Source: Thamnidium elegans (Eukaryota > Mucoromycota > Mucoromycetes > Mucorales > Mucoraceae). From it: a stretch of DNA of 64,000 nucleotides. Under the pieces are notes generated by a model that saw only the letters and a list, made by a program, of their open reading frames with translations, was not told the DNA's origin and did no database searches. The stretch is taken from the NCBI GenBank assembly GCA_025201345.1, contig JAIXMG010000031.1, positions 1 to 64,000 of the forward strand. Reading direction: 5' to 3'. Below are positions 10,234 through 23,241 of the stretch, one piece after another. Numbering within the stretch: the stretch's first letter is position 1; each line of letters starts with the position of its first letter. Position numbers and translations under genes: made by a program.

Positions 10234-13200
10234 ATGGATATCCTAATAGACCATACTGTGATAAACACTATTCTTCCCATTATCTTTGGCTTCCTGATTT
10301 ATTATTTTCTCTTTGGTAAAGTAGATTTTTCTTTTTTTGACACAATCGCAAAAGAAATCGAGAATGATAAATCTATTCAACCAATTGAAATAAAAAGTAG
10401 AAGTATTAAACCTACCACTTGTAAGTAATTTCTAAAATAATGTAGTTTCATAATAATAAAAAAAAAAAAGACGTACCACTAAACGTGTTTATCTGGTAAT
10501 CTTTCATAGATCGTACCATTCCTGTAATTCAAAAAACTGAGAGCAAAAGCCAAGTCAGCAGAGAAATAAAAACCGCCGACACTTCCGTAGTCAAGGTAAC
10601 ATAAATAAATCAAACAAAACAAAAAAATATTAACTCTCCCTCTCCTGATTTGTTTTAAATTAGGTTGCACAAACTTCTCTCTCACCACCGACTTATGAAG
10701 CTACTACTGCCATGTCTATTATGGTTGCTCAAACCTATATTAGGAATTTATATCGTGTCAACAAAAAAAACTTTTTGCAAAAGCTTGTGACTGATGTTCA
10801 ACTTGATAAGGATATGGCCAAATCTCGTTTGGAATCAGCACGAGTTATTGGTAACATGGATGAAGATATTAGGACAGACTTAAAGTGTGATAACACCGTT
10901 GTATCGCGTCCTTCTAGACCATGTATTGCTGCCTTTAATGCTACTGAAGCCTGTTTAGCTCTTCAATCACGTAAATATATCAAATCGTTGCCTGCACCTC
11001 CTAGACCTTGTCTTGCTGCCTTTAATGCTACTGAAGCTTGCTTAGCTGTTCAATCACGAAAATATATTAGATCGTTGCCTGCACTTCCTAGACCTTGTCT
11101 TGCTGCCTTTAATGCTACTGAAGCCTGTTTAGCTCTTCAATCACGTAAATATATCAAATCGTTGCCTGCACCTCCTAGACCTTGTCTTGCTTCCTTTAAT
11201 GCTACTGAAGCTTGCTTAGCTCTTCAATCACGTAGATATATTAAATCGTTGCCTAAGACTCCTAGACCTTGTCTTGCTTCCTTTAATGCTACTGAAGCCT
11301 GTTTAGCTCTTCAATCACGTAAATATATCAAATCGTTGCCTGCACCTCCTAGACCTTGTCTTGCTGCCTTTAATGCTACTGAAGCCTGTTTAGCTCTTCA
11401 ATCACGTAAATATATCAAATCGTTGCCTGCACCTCCTAGACCTTGTCTTGCTGCCTTTAATGCTACTGAAGCTTGCTTAGCTGTTCAATCACAAAAATAT
11501 ATTAGATCGTTGCCTGCACCTCCTAGACCTTGTCTTGCTGCCTTTAATGCTACTGAAGCCTGTTTAGCTCTTCAATCACGTAAATATATCAAATCGTTGC
11601 CTGCACCTCCTAGACCTTGTCTTGCTTCCTTTAATGCTACTGAAGCTTGCTTAGCTCTTCAATCACGTAGATATATTAAATCGTTGCCTAAGACTCCTAG
11701 ACCTTGTCTTGCTTCCTTTAATGCTACTGAAGCCTGTTTAGCTCTTCAATCACGTAAATATATCAAATCGTTGCCTGCACCTCCTAGACCTTGTCTTGCT
11801 GCCTTTAATGCTACTGAAGCCTGTTTAGCTCTTCAATCACGTAAATATATTAGATCGTTGCCTGCACCTCCTAGACCTTGTCTTGCTGCCTTTAATGCTA
11901 CTGAAGCTTGCTTAGCTGTTCAATCACGAAAATATATTAGATCGTTGCCTGCACCTCCTAGACCTTGTCTTGCTGCCTTTAATGCTACTGAAGCCTGTTT
12001 AGCTCTTCAATCACGTAAATATATCAAATCGTTGCCTGCACCTCCTAGACCTTGTCTTGCTGCCTTTAATGCTACTGAAGCTTGCTTAGCTGTTCAATCA
12101 CGAAAATATATTAGATCGTTGCCTGCACTTCCTAGACCATGTATTGTTGCCTTTAGTGCTACTGAAGCCTGTTTAGCTCTTCAATCACGTAAATATATCA
12201 AATCGTTGCCTGCACCTCCTAGACCTTGTCTTGCTGCCTTTAATGCTACTGAAGCCTGTTTAGCTCTTCAATCACGTAAATATATCAAATCGTTGCCTGC
12301 ACCTCCTAGACCTTGTCTTGCTTCCTTTAATGCTACTGAAGCTTGCTTAGCTCTTCAATCACGTAGATATATTAAATCGTTGCCTGCACCTCCTAGACCT
12401 TGCCTTGCTGCCTTTAATGCTACTGAAGCTTGCTTAGCTGTTCAATCACAAAAATATATTAGATCGTTGCCTGCACCTCCTAGACCTTGTCTTGCTGCCT
12501 TTAATGCTACTGAAGCCTGTTTAGCTCTTCAATCACGTAAATATATCAAATCGTTGCCTGCACCTCCTAGACCTTGTCTTGCTTCCTTTAATGCTACTGA
12601 AGCTTGCTTAGCTCTTCAATCACGTAGATATATTAAATCGTTGCCTGCACCTCCTAGACCTTGTCTTGCTGCCTTTAATGCTACTGAAGCCTGTTTAGCT
12701 CTTCAATCACGTAAATATATCAAATCGTTGCCTGCACCTCCTAGACCTTGTCTTGCTGCCTTTAATGCTACTGAAGCTTGCTTAGCTGTTCAATCACGAA
12801 AATATATTAGATCGTTGCCTGCACCTCCTAGACCTTGTCTTGCTGCCTTTAATGCTACTGAAGCCTGTTTAGCTGTTCAATCACGAAAATATATTAGATC
12901 GTTGCCTGCACCTCCTAGACCTTGTCTTGCTGCCTTTAATGCTACTGAAGCCTGTTTAGCTCTTCAATCACGTAAATATATCAAATCGTTGCCTGCACCT
13001 CCTAGACCTTGTCTTGCTGCCTTTAATGCTACTGAAGCCTGTTTAGCTCTTCAATCACGTAAATATATCAAATCGTTGCCTGCACCTCCTAGACCTTGTC
13101 TTGCTGCCTTTAATGCTACTGAAGCTTGCTTAGCTCTTCAATCACGTAGATATATTAAATCGTTGCCTAAGACTCCTAGACCTTGTCTTGCTTCCTTTAA

Positions 13201-14527
13201 TGCTACTGAAGCCTGTTTAGCTCTTCAATCACGTAAATATATCAAATCGTTGCCTGCACCTCCTAGACCTTGTCTTGCTGCCTTTAATGCTACTGAAGCT
13301 TGCTTAGCTGTTCAATCACAAAAATATATTAGATCGTTGCCTGCACCTCCTAGACCTTGTCTTGCTGCCTTTAATGCTACTGAAGCCTGTTTAGCTCTTC
13401 AATCACGTAAATATATCAAATCGTTGCCTGCACCTCCTAGACCTTGTCTTGCTTCCTTTAATGCTACTGAAGCTTGCTTAGCTCTTCAATCACGTAGATA
13501 TATTAAATCGTTGCCTGCACCTCCTAGACCTTGCCTTGCTGCCTTTAATGCTACTGAAGCTTGCTTAGCTGTTCAATCACGAAAATATATTAGATCGTTG
13601 CCTGCACCTCCTAGACCTTGTCTTGCTGCCTTTAATGCTACTGAAGCCTGTTTAGCTCTTCAATCACGTAAATATATCAAATCGTTGCCTGCACCTCCTA
13701 GACCTTGTCTTGCTTCCTTTAATGCTACTGAAGCTTGCTTAGCTCTTCAATCACGTAGATATATTAAATCGTTGCCTGCACCTCCTAGACCTTGTCTTGC
13801 TGCCTTTAATGCTACTGAAGCCTGTTTAGCTCTTCAATCACGTAAATATATCAAATCGTTGCCTGCACCTCCTAGACCTTGTCTTGCTGCCTTTAATGCT
13901 ACTGAAGCTTGCTTAGCTGTTCAATCACAAAAATATATTAGATCGTTGCCTGCACCTCCTAGACCTTGTCTTGCTGCCTTTAATGCTACTGAAGCCTGTT
14001 TAGCTCTTCAATCACGTAAATATATCAAATCGTTGCCTGCACCTCCTAGACCTTGTCTTGCTTCCTTTAATGCTACTGAAGCTTGCTTAGCTCTTCAATC
14101 ACGTAGATATATTAAATCGTTGCCTAAGACTCCTAGACCTTGTCTTGCTTCCTTTAATGCTACTGAAGCCTGTTTAGCTCTTCAATCACGTAAATATATC
14201 AAATCGTTGCCTGCACCTCCTAGACCTTGTCTTGCTGCCTTTAATGCTACTGAAGCTTGCTTAGCTGTTCAATCACGAAAATATATTAGATCGTTGCCTG
14301 CACCTCCTAGACCTTGTCTTGCTGCCTTTAATGCTACTGAAGCCTGTTTAGCTGTTCAATCACGTAGATATATTAAATCGTTGCCTAAGGCACCTAAACC
14401 TTGTCTGGAAGCTTATAATTCAACTGAAACTCTCACTATTGTTACCACTCGTGAATACAATGACTCCTTACCAAAGCAAAGCAAACATTTTCTTGCTCTG
14501 TACAACGCGACTGTGAGAGTTGTGTAA
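10234..14527 (+). CDS. Membrane-anchored protein with 40 near-identical 29-residue repeats; family unknown
   Basis: Three exons (10234-10420, 10510-10595, 10664-14527) give about 1378 residues. Residues near 9-30 form one hydrophobic segment (VINTILPIIFGFLIYYFLFG), a signal anchor or uncleaved signal. A polar linker of about 150 residues follows, including a diverged unit (ATTAMSIMVAQTYIRNL). Then come exactly 40 contiguous units of the type RPCLAAFNATEACLALQSRK + YIKSLPAPP, a diverged unit 41 (KPCLEAYNSTETLTIVTTRE) and a partial unit 42. Each full unit has two Cys, CX10C apart, and 39 of 40 carry the sequon FNAT (unit 15 has FSAT). If lumenal, the repeats could be heavily N-glycosylated and disulfide-bonded, as in a cell-surface protein; this is inference. 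I recognise no known domain. The start gives the anchor directly and follows a TATA box. Confidence 0.85.
10916..14395 (+). repeat. 40 x 87-bp in-frame tandem repeat array
   Basis: The array runs from AGA 10916 to just before AAA 14396, exactly 3480 bp or 40 units of 87 bp with no frame-breaking indel. Units differ at a few linked positions: Ala/Ser before Phe, Leu/Val before Gln, Arg-Lys/Gln-Lys/Arg-Arg before Tyr, Lys/Arg after Ile, and AP/AL/KT/KA before the final Pro. These variants recur in blocks of two to five units, the pattern left by unequal exchange of multi-unit segments. Confidence 0.97.
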
Positions 14528-14593
14528 CTCTCAGAGTAGTATTTATAGCTATTACAATTAATAAAACTTAGTCTTTCTATATCTTGAATTGTG

Positions 14594-14850
14594 AACAGCT
14601 GTTTTGGTTATTTTTTTTTTATTAATACCAACTATTTTAAAATAAAATTATTAGAAAAGGGAACTTTAAAAATGTTAATAACTGAGAAGAACTAACCAAA
14701 ATAATTGTTGGTAAAAGAAGAAAAAAAAGTGGAGGTGAAACAATAAGCATAAATAACTATTGAATTTAGAAAGTTATAGCTTTAGGAACCAAATAAACTA
14801 GAATAACGTTTATGAAGAAAAAGGAGTCGCTATAAAACAATCTCTTAATA
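14594..14850 (+). repeat. Dispersed repeat R2, copy 1 (MITE-like)
   Basis: This segment matches the reverse complement of 43452-43745 along most of its length, including the shared blocks ATTAATACCAACTATTTTAA, ACTTTAAAAATGTTAATAA, GATTGTTGGTAAAA-like and AAATAAACTAGAAT. The ends (CAGCTGTTTTGG at the left, CTATAAAACAA at the right) are imperfect inverted repeats of one another. It has no coding potential, so it looks like a small non-autonomous element of about 260-290 bp. It lies between the repeat gene and its decayed relative. Confidence 0.7.
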
Positions 14851-15657
14851 CGCTACCTCTTACAGCTACAGAAGCAATGCTTGCTTTGTAATCACAGCAG
14901 TATATTGCGTCAACTCAATGTGTCAAAGTACAAGATACTCAGGATCAGTCAGATAAAGCAAAACCAAAACTTGCCTGTGTAGAAGCTACTAATGCGTCAC
15001 TTTTATTAAAGTATCAAGTATATGGACAAAAGTATCAACACTATGTATCCGATTCTGAACTTGGAACAGATGATCCTTTATCATCACCTTCTACTACACC
15101 TTCTACTAGTGCATCTTCATTGCATTCAGAAAAGAATGGGTTTGCAGCCGTGGTAAATAAGCAAAAAGATATTGATAACCAGGTCTATGGAGAGGCTTGG
15201 GGACCTCCTATACTTGGTGGAAATATGATGACAGTTGAACCGCTAAGATTGAACGGTACATTTAATTTAAATGAAAAGAAGAAAAAATCGGTAAACAAAC
15301 TCAGTCGCAAAAGCCAATGATAAAGAATAGATGTGATTATTGGCCCAATTGTACTAATAAGCATTGTAAATTCTCGCATCCTACTTCACCCTGCAGGTAA
15401 TATATATATACATATATGTATGTATAAGAGCTTTTAAATAGTAACATTTTTTTTAAGTGCGTAGAGTTGGCGATGTTCATTTATTCATCCCAAAGATTTA
15501 GTCAATGCGCCAAAGAAACATAGTAGTTCGACTGGTATTCCTAAACGAAATTCGCCCGAAAGATCTTCTAGTGGACGCCGTACAGCTTCTGATCCACCGT
15601 CACGCGCTAATTCTTATAGTGAAAATAGTAATCGAAGTAGTTTTATATCGCTTAATT
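14851..15657 (+). pseudogene. Decayed gene with repeat-like motifs and CCCH zinc-finger (Nab2/ZC3H14-like) remnants
   Basis: One frame reads LPLTATEAMLAL, then TAA in place of the expected Gln codon, then SQQYIAST, closely resembling the 29-residue unit of the upstream gene (ATEACLALQSRKYIKS). A second unit-like stretch, ACVEATNASLLLKYQVYGQK, follows, then a low-complexity Ser/Thr region and GEAWGPPILGGNMMTVEPLR. After a frame change near 15290 (A-rich run) comes CDYWPNCTNKHCKFSHP, a CX5CX4CX3H finger of the Nab2 type. A possible intron (15397-15458) leads to a frame with RCSFIHPKDLVNAPKKHSSS and a Ser/Arg-rich tail ending at TAA 15655-15657. The nonsense codon, frameshift and incomplete second finger argue for a pseudogene. 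Whether repeat part and finger part were ever one protein is unclear. Confidence 0.6.
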
Positions 15658-16035
15658 AATAAGTATGAGAAAAAAAAAGACAATATCCCTCTTTTTTTAT
15701 CTTTATTACCCAATTACATCTTTCTTGTAAGATAATAAAGCTTATATATGTTTGTATCTTTCTTGATAATATTGTGAATTAATGTATTGTGTATATAACT
15801 GTTACCAGTTCTATTTTTAACATATTAGTTTGAAGTGTAGGCGTTTCATATTAACTACATAAATGTACGGTTTATTTTTATTATCGTCATACCTAATAAT
15901 GTCAAATAGAGAACGAAATCTACAATATTAGCTCTCGATTTTTTTTATATCGTGATTCCTTATCTACGTCACCCCGAGACACGTATTTATTGTTTGTAAC
16001 TTATCATAAAAATAAAGTAATTAACTACTGTAATT

Positions 16036-16125
16036 GTCGCTGTGCTACGGTAAAACCAAACTTTATCAGGATGAATGGCCGGTGGTAGCTCTCCCGGAGG
16101 GTTGATCACCGCGAGCATAGCAGAC
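16036..16125 (+). ncRNA. Candidate structured RNA: GC-rich two-level hairpin
   Basis: An outer stem pairs GTCGCTGTGCT (16036-16046) with AGCATAGCAGAC (16114-16125), eight consecutive pairs with one G-U plus three more after a one-base bulge. An inner stem pairs CGGTGGT with ATCACCG around a CTCCCGGAG loop. The block is far richer in GC than the flanking DNA, and an ACAGCT follows the stem. It is not a snRNA or tRNA I recognise, and strand and function are unknown. Confidence 0.25.
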
Positions 16126-18904
16126 CAGACAGCTAGTATACGTATATTGTATATTATTTCGATTTTAAAGCTACCTAAAACGTCTCTTTTCGTGTTTAAA
16201 ATACTCTGTTATATTATTCAGTATTCAATATGGGTAAAAGGCAGTAGACATAGTAGGTAACCGTTGTTTGGACCCTTCCCCTTGTAAACACAACAATGTC
16301 AGTCACGGTACCTATCTCTAGAGAAACATTTGAAAAACACGTCAATCTCTATAATTAAGCTAACGTTGGTGAAGAGCTGTAAGTACTAAGTATTACTTAT
16401 TTTAAAAATTAAATTTCAAATACTCGAATTTTTTTCTAGAATGGTCCCTTCTTTTAAAGCCTATATACTTACGGCTACCAAAGCATTTCAAGATGACTGC
16501 TTTAAATATAAATTACTTATCAACAAAAAATAAGTTTTTGCGTAAAATACGAAAACTCAAAAGCCAAGCTGTTAGTAGTAATACTATACTATATGAATAT
16601 AAATACGTACTTACAAGTAATTGTAGGAGCTTGGGAAAGAAGTAAGAAGTATTTGAAAACCAAATGTCTACCCCGTCATCCAAGATCAAGCAAATCGACA
16701 ATATTTCAGCAAAAAGCTGCTTTGTAGCAAGCAATTAACCATATATTAAAGGATACGGAACAAACAAAGTTAAGTATATTATTTTTAGTCTTCTATAAAG
16801 TCAAGAGAAGATTTGAGATCATCCTACTACAGTAAGAGCTTGACTAGACAAAGGAGGACTTTAGAGTTAAGAAAAATTAGACCTAAGGACTGTCTAACAG
16901 TTTATAACTGCTTAAATACGCCGTATAATGGGTAAAATGACTCACTTCTAACCGTGTACCACACTTTTTTTGCGAAAACCTGATGCACGTATATTTCTCC
17001 TTTTTTTATATCTGGTCCAACCTGAACCATCTTCTGTCTTTGATGTATTAAAATTTTTAATCTTTAAACACGTTAATTACATATGAGTATGAGATAAAAG
17101 TAAATAAAGCTTTATTTTATTTTAATAATAGATTATATGGAATAAATTTTAAATAGTAATACATAACTACAAGTTAATGCTATTTACAAAAAAAAAAGTA
17201 CAAGTAAATTTCATTCAAAATACCAGACTTTTCTATTAGAAGATAAATATATATATAATAATAGATAACAACCAAGACATATAGAATAAACATATTTAAA
17301 GGTTAACTTAAAAATAAACGCTGCCTAAACTATCAACCCAACAACGAAGAGAAACCACCTCAGATGGATGGAACTCCTCTACCAATGGAACTACTATTCC
17401 AGCTACGTTGCCCATAAAAGACCCCCAAACTACGTTGTCTTATCTAATATGGAACTGGCTATTCGCGCATGATTTTTTTTTTGCATTGAGAATAAGCAGG
17501 TTATAGCCAAAGTTTCTTAGAGAAAGAGAGCCATCAGATTAGGTGGTAGAGTAACATGAAATAGTTTTGCGCATCATTTTAATAGTACTTGATTAAACCT
17601 TCAGTAGCAGTAGTACCAGTGCATTAATTCAGGAGCTTTTGGGCAGAGTTTGAACATTACTTCAGAAGAATTTGGGTGTATTTTTTTTTTTGATATTTTA
17701 AAAAGAAAAGAGGTTGGTGTTTATTAATTTGAAGATTTGGGCCTTTTTATGGACTTTAGAAATAAGGAGGTGTAAACACATGACATAATGTAAGATACGT
17801 AGATTGATAACAACCCAGAAAACTACATGTTTCAGGATTTTTTTTTGCTCTAAAGAGTTTTTTCATGTGGTTTAATTACCTATTTCCATAAATGTTAAGC
17901 TTATTATCTTTTTCTTTATATAAAATAAACACTTTCACTTTCTTCTTTTTCTTACTTACTTTAGCAGTATCGCCTCATCCTAATATTAAAATATAAATCG
18001 ATGCAGTTGAAAGATGGTACAAGTAACATAAGTAGAGAAGTAAAGGCGAAAAGAGTAGAAATAAAAATAAAAAAAGGAAAGGTTTGCCTAATTTGTACTA
18101 CTTTCCCTTTTTTTTTTGCATGATTTGTTTACTTTGTCTTTTTCAAAAAAAAAATTTTCATCAAGCTTCTAAATAAGACAGTTCCCATGAAAACATGAAA
18201 TCATCTATCACCATTACATGAAAACCATCTCCGATGTTTATATGATGGAGCCAGCTTTTTTTTTTTTCTAAACAGGACTTATACGCCGCCTATATCTTAG
18301 ACAGTTTGCTAAGCTATGTAAATTTTATTGACCTGTTTTATTAATAATCGTTATTTTTAAATAAAATATAAAAAAACCATACGTACCGATAAAAAAGAGT
18401 AATAAAATAAATATAGTTATAAAAGAGAAAGGTAAAAGAAAAAAGGATTAAATAGTGGGAAAAAAAAAAGTAGAAGATTGCAACAAAACACATGACTTGA
18501 TTAGTCCCGCACTTGAAAAATACTAAAACGCTATCTGACGTAATAAAAAACAATATTTACAATAGGCAGCCAAGCATAAACATATTTGTTTGGCGTTGAC
18601 ATGATTTCTAATGGTACCAGCACCGAATACATTGAGCTGTTGTATAAGTGTATTTAAAAGCAATACATCCGTAGCTATAAAGAAAACCTTCAAGACAATT
18701 TAAATGATTTAATTTTATGTAAAATAAAATACGATAGGTAGTAATAATAAGTCGACGGGTTAACTTAATACAATTTCAACGGACTTCCCTCTTTTTTTCG
18801 CGAGAAAAATAAGTGTATTAACGAAAAAAAAAAGTACCATTGCATTGATAACATCAGTAGTACAGCAAGCATTAATAAAGGGTTAATTTTAGTCTCACCG
18901 TATG

Positions 18905-19005
18905 AGTTTTAAGAGCGAGGTAATTACCCAACGAATTACAAAAGAAAATGCAACCGTCAACTGTAGAGCGTAACAACAAAAAGATGATTAAAAAGAAAAT
19001 GGTTT
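18905..19005 (+). repeat. Diverged fragment of dispersed repeat R1
   Basis: The run GAAAATGCAACCGTCAACTG and the following AGAGCGTAACAACAAAAAG parallel the R1 sequence near 36038-36080 (AAAATGCAACTGTCAATTAC, AGAGTATAATAACAAAAAGG). Only about 100 bp can be aligned by eye, with several substitutions. It is probably an old copy. Confidence 0.5.
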
Positions 19006-19526
19006 AGATAAAACTATAATGTAATACCTTACTTCAACAAACTTCTGTGTAAACTTCGACTAGTTTTTTTCTCGGAAGGACCGTGTAGGGAGTATTTGAT
19101 CAGTTCTACGGCTGATTCCTGTTGATTATCAGGTTGTTATTTTTTGCGTATCTCTCTAAAAAAAAAGAAGCGCCATTCGTTTCATTCGGGTTTTTTAGCG
19201 AGAAAATCCGAAAAACAAAAGGGGTTGGCCCCTCCCCTCTCCCTATCATTCTTTAATAATTATAAAAAAAAAAAGTAGAAAAATATAGAACAAACAGTTT
19301 TCAATGTTTGATATTAAAGACATCTTCCTAATGATTAACTTTTACTATGAAATCTGGGCAAAAGAATAGTTTCCAGACTTTCAATTCAATCACAATTAAA
19401 ATGATCTTTTTTTAGAAATGGTACCTAAACATTCATGTAAAACGAGTGTTTAAATGGATGACAGACGAACAATGATGGATTATAACACTTGAGTCATTTT
19501 ACAAAAAAATGTGCTGTATGGGAGTG

Positions 19527-19676
19527 TACAGTAGCGGCTCTATTTAAGGGTGTTCGATTTAAGGGTAGGCTCTATTTAAGGGTGTATTTCTCCAGGACAC
19601 CTTCTTCCGTCCCCCGCTTTAAAACCACTATTATCGCTAATAATCGATTTAACCCTTAAATAGAGCCGCTACTGTA
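19527..19676. mobile_element. 150-bp pogo/Fot1-like MITE with perfect 25-bp inverted ends
   Basis: The left end TACAGTAGCGGCTCTATTTA (extending to 19551) and the right end (19652-19676) are exact reverse complements over 25 bp. The terminal TA on each side can be read as the target-site duplication, leaving a 23-bp inverted repeat beginning CAGTAGCGGCTC. This start and TA target are typical of Tc1/mariner-pogo elements. The interior is non-coding and repeats the block CTCTATTTAAGGGTGT near the left end, so the element is non-autonomous. Confidence 0.85.
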
Positions 19677-20964
19677 TAGGTTTTATAATATCAACAATAT
19701 ACACTTGTTACTTTGGATTATCGTATTTATATGAATAGCAATTGTTTATATCTTTTATTATCGTTTATAAAATAAAATAAAATATATTCTTGTTTACTGT
19801 TATTGACTACCTCGGCTATCAATATAAAAGCCAAGCTTGACGTTCCCTTCGCTATTGTCTGAATTCGTTAGATTATGTCATTAACTTTGTCTTTTAGGGC
19901 TAAAAATGCTGAAAGTATGAAGAGACGAAGCAAGATTTCATAGAAAGAGCGAGACTGAGAAAAGACCTGTGCTACTACGAATAACACATTTTTTATCATA
20001 GAAAACGAGACGAAATATTATTTTAAGCCAATCAAGGGTGCTGTCTTCAGTATCATCGTTATATGGATCTCTGTAGAACTTAGTAAAATATTCAAGAAAA
20101 TCAATGTGTCGACGTATCAATGTCTAACCGACTTTAACAAATACTCCTCCATTTTAATATCTCTCTGTCCAGACCAGCTGTTTGTACCTCATGTAGTTTA
20201 CGAGTATATTGCATTACAGGGGGAAAAAAGAAAATCAGTTTCAAGCAACAGATCAACATACATTACTGGTTTTAAGCTGGTTATTGATTGTTCAATTATA
20301 GGATATACTTACAGTAAATATGTGGGAGAGGGTCAATTCACATATATAACTATTATAATTGCATGATAAAAAATCACCACGCTTCGGGTTTCTAAATCAA
20401 GCAGATCGATGATCTTAAAAACACCTTGCGATTGTCAAGATATAAAAATTCAATATGATGTTTTTTTGCTTATCTTTTTTTAATCAAAAAGCTATTGATA
20501 GCTTTATGTCAAAAACGATTTATACATAGGATTGGCATAAGGTAATGATGATATGTAACCATGGTAACAAGCTTGATTCAATTTTTTTTTTTTTTTTTTT
20601 TTTTTTATTGCAAGAGATGTTACTCGTTTTTATTTAAAGCTTTCAAAGCGGGGAAAAGTTTAGACTCGGAGTCTAAAGTAATTGCATAATAATGGTAATA
20701 CGTGAGTTTCTTTTTGTGTGTGTGTGAAACTTATTTGCAACCTCTTTTTGAAATGAAAGGGAGAGGGAAGAGGAAGCCAAAAATAACGGGTTTTATTTAT
20801 AAAGGAGAAAGAGGAAAAAAAAAGAAAAGAAAAAAGGGCAAAGTTGAAAAGCAGAGCGACCTAACAAACCCAAAAAAAGAAAAAAAAAAAAGAAAAGAAA
20901 GAGGAAGAGTTTTTTCTTTTTTTTTCTATATACAAAATGAGTGTTAGTATTTACTTTTTTATTT
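19677..20964. other. Intergenic stretch before PAP1, no gene seen
   Basis: This 1.3-kb stretch contains an unrecognised 86-codon frame (20106-20366) and Lys/Arg- or Phe-rich low-complexity frames at 20702-21140 that arise from A/G- and T/C-rich DNA overlapping the PAP1 3' end. A T run lies at 20582-20606. No family resemblance. Confidence 0.4.

Positions 20965-23241
<2,277 letters not shown>

Larger units (their letters stand above)
15658..19526. other. Long gene-poor stretch
   Basis: About 3.9 kb of AT-rich DNA without a recognisable gene. It includes a GC-rich hairpin near 16036-16125 and an R1-derived fragment near 18905-19005, listed separately. Around 16295-16500 two short frames joined by intron-like signals (MSVTVPISRETFEKHVNLYN, TAA, later MVPSFKAYILTATKAFQDD) could be a decayed gene, but I cannot place it in a family. 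Everything else is short low-complexity frames. Confidence 0.4.

Noticed and set aside
10916..14395. CRISPR-like regular array
   Set aside because: Units are directly contiguous and coding, without unique spacers, in a eukaryotic gene.
16051..16090. Resemblance to U3 snoRNA box A (TCAGGATGA) near the hairpin
   Set aside because: Surrounding U3 elements (5' domain, boxes B, C and D) could not be matched, so only an unnamed structured-RNA candidate is kept.
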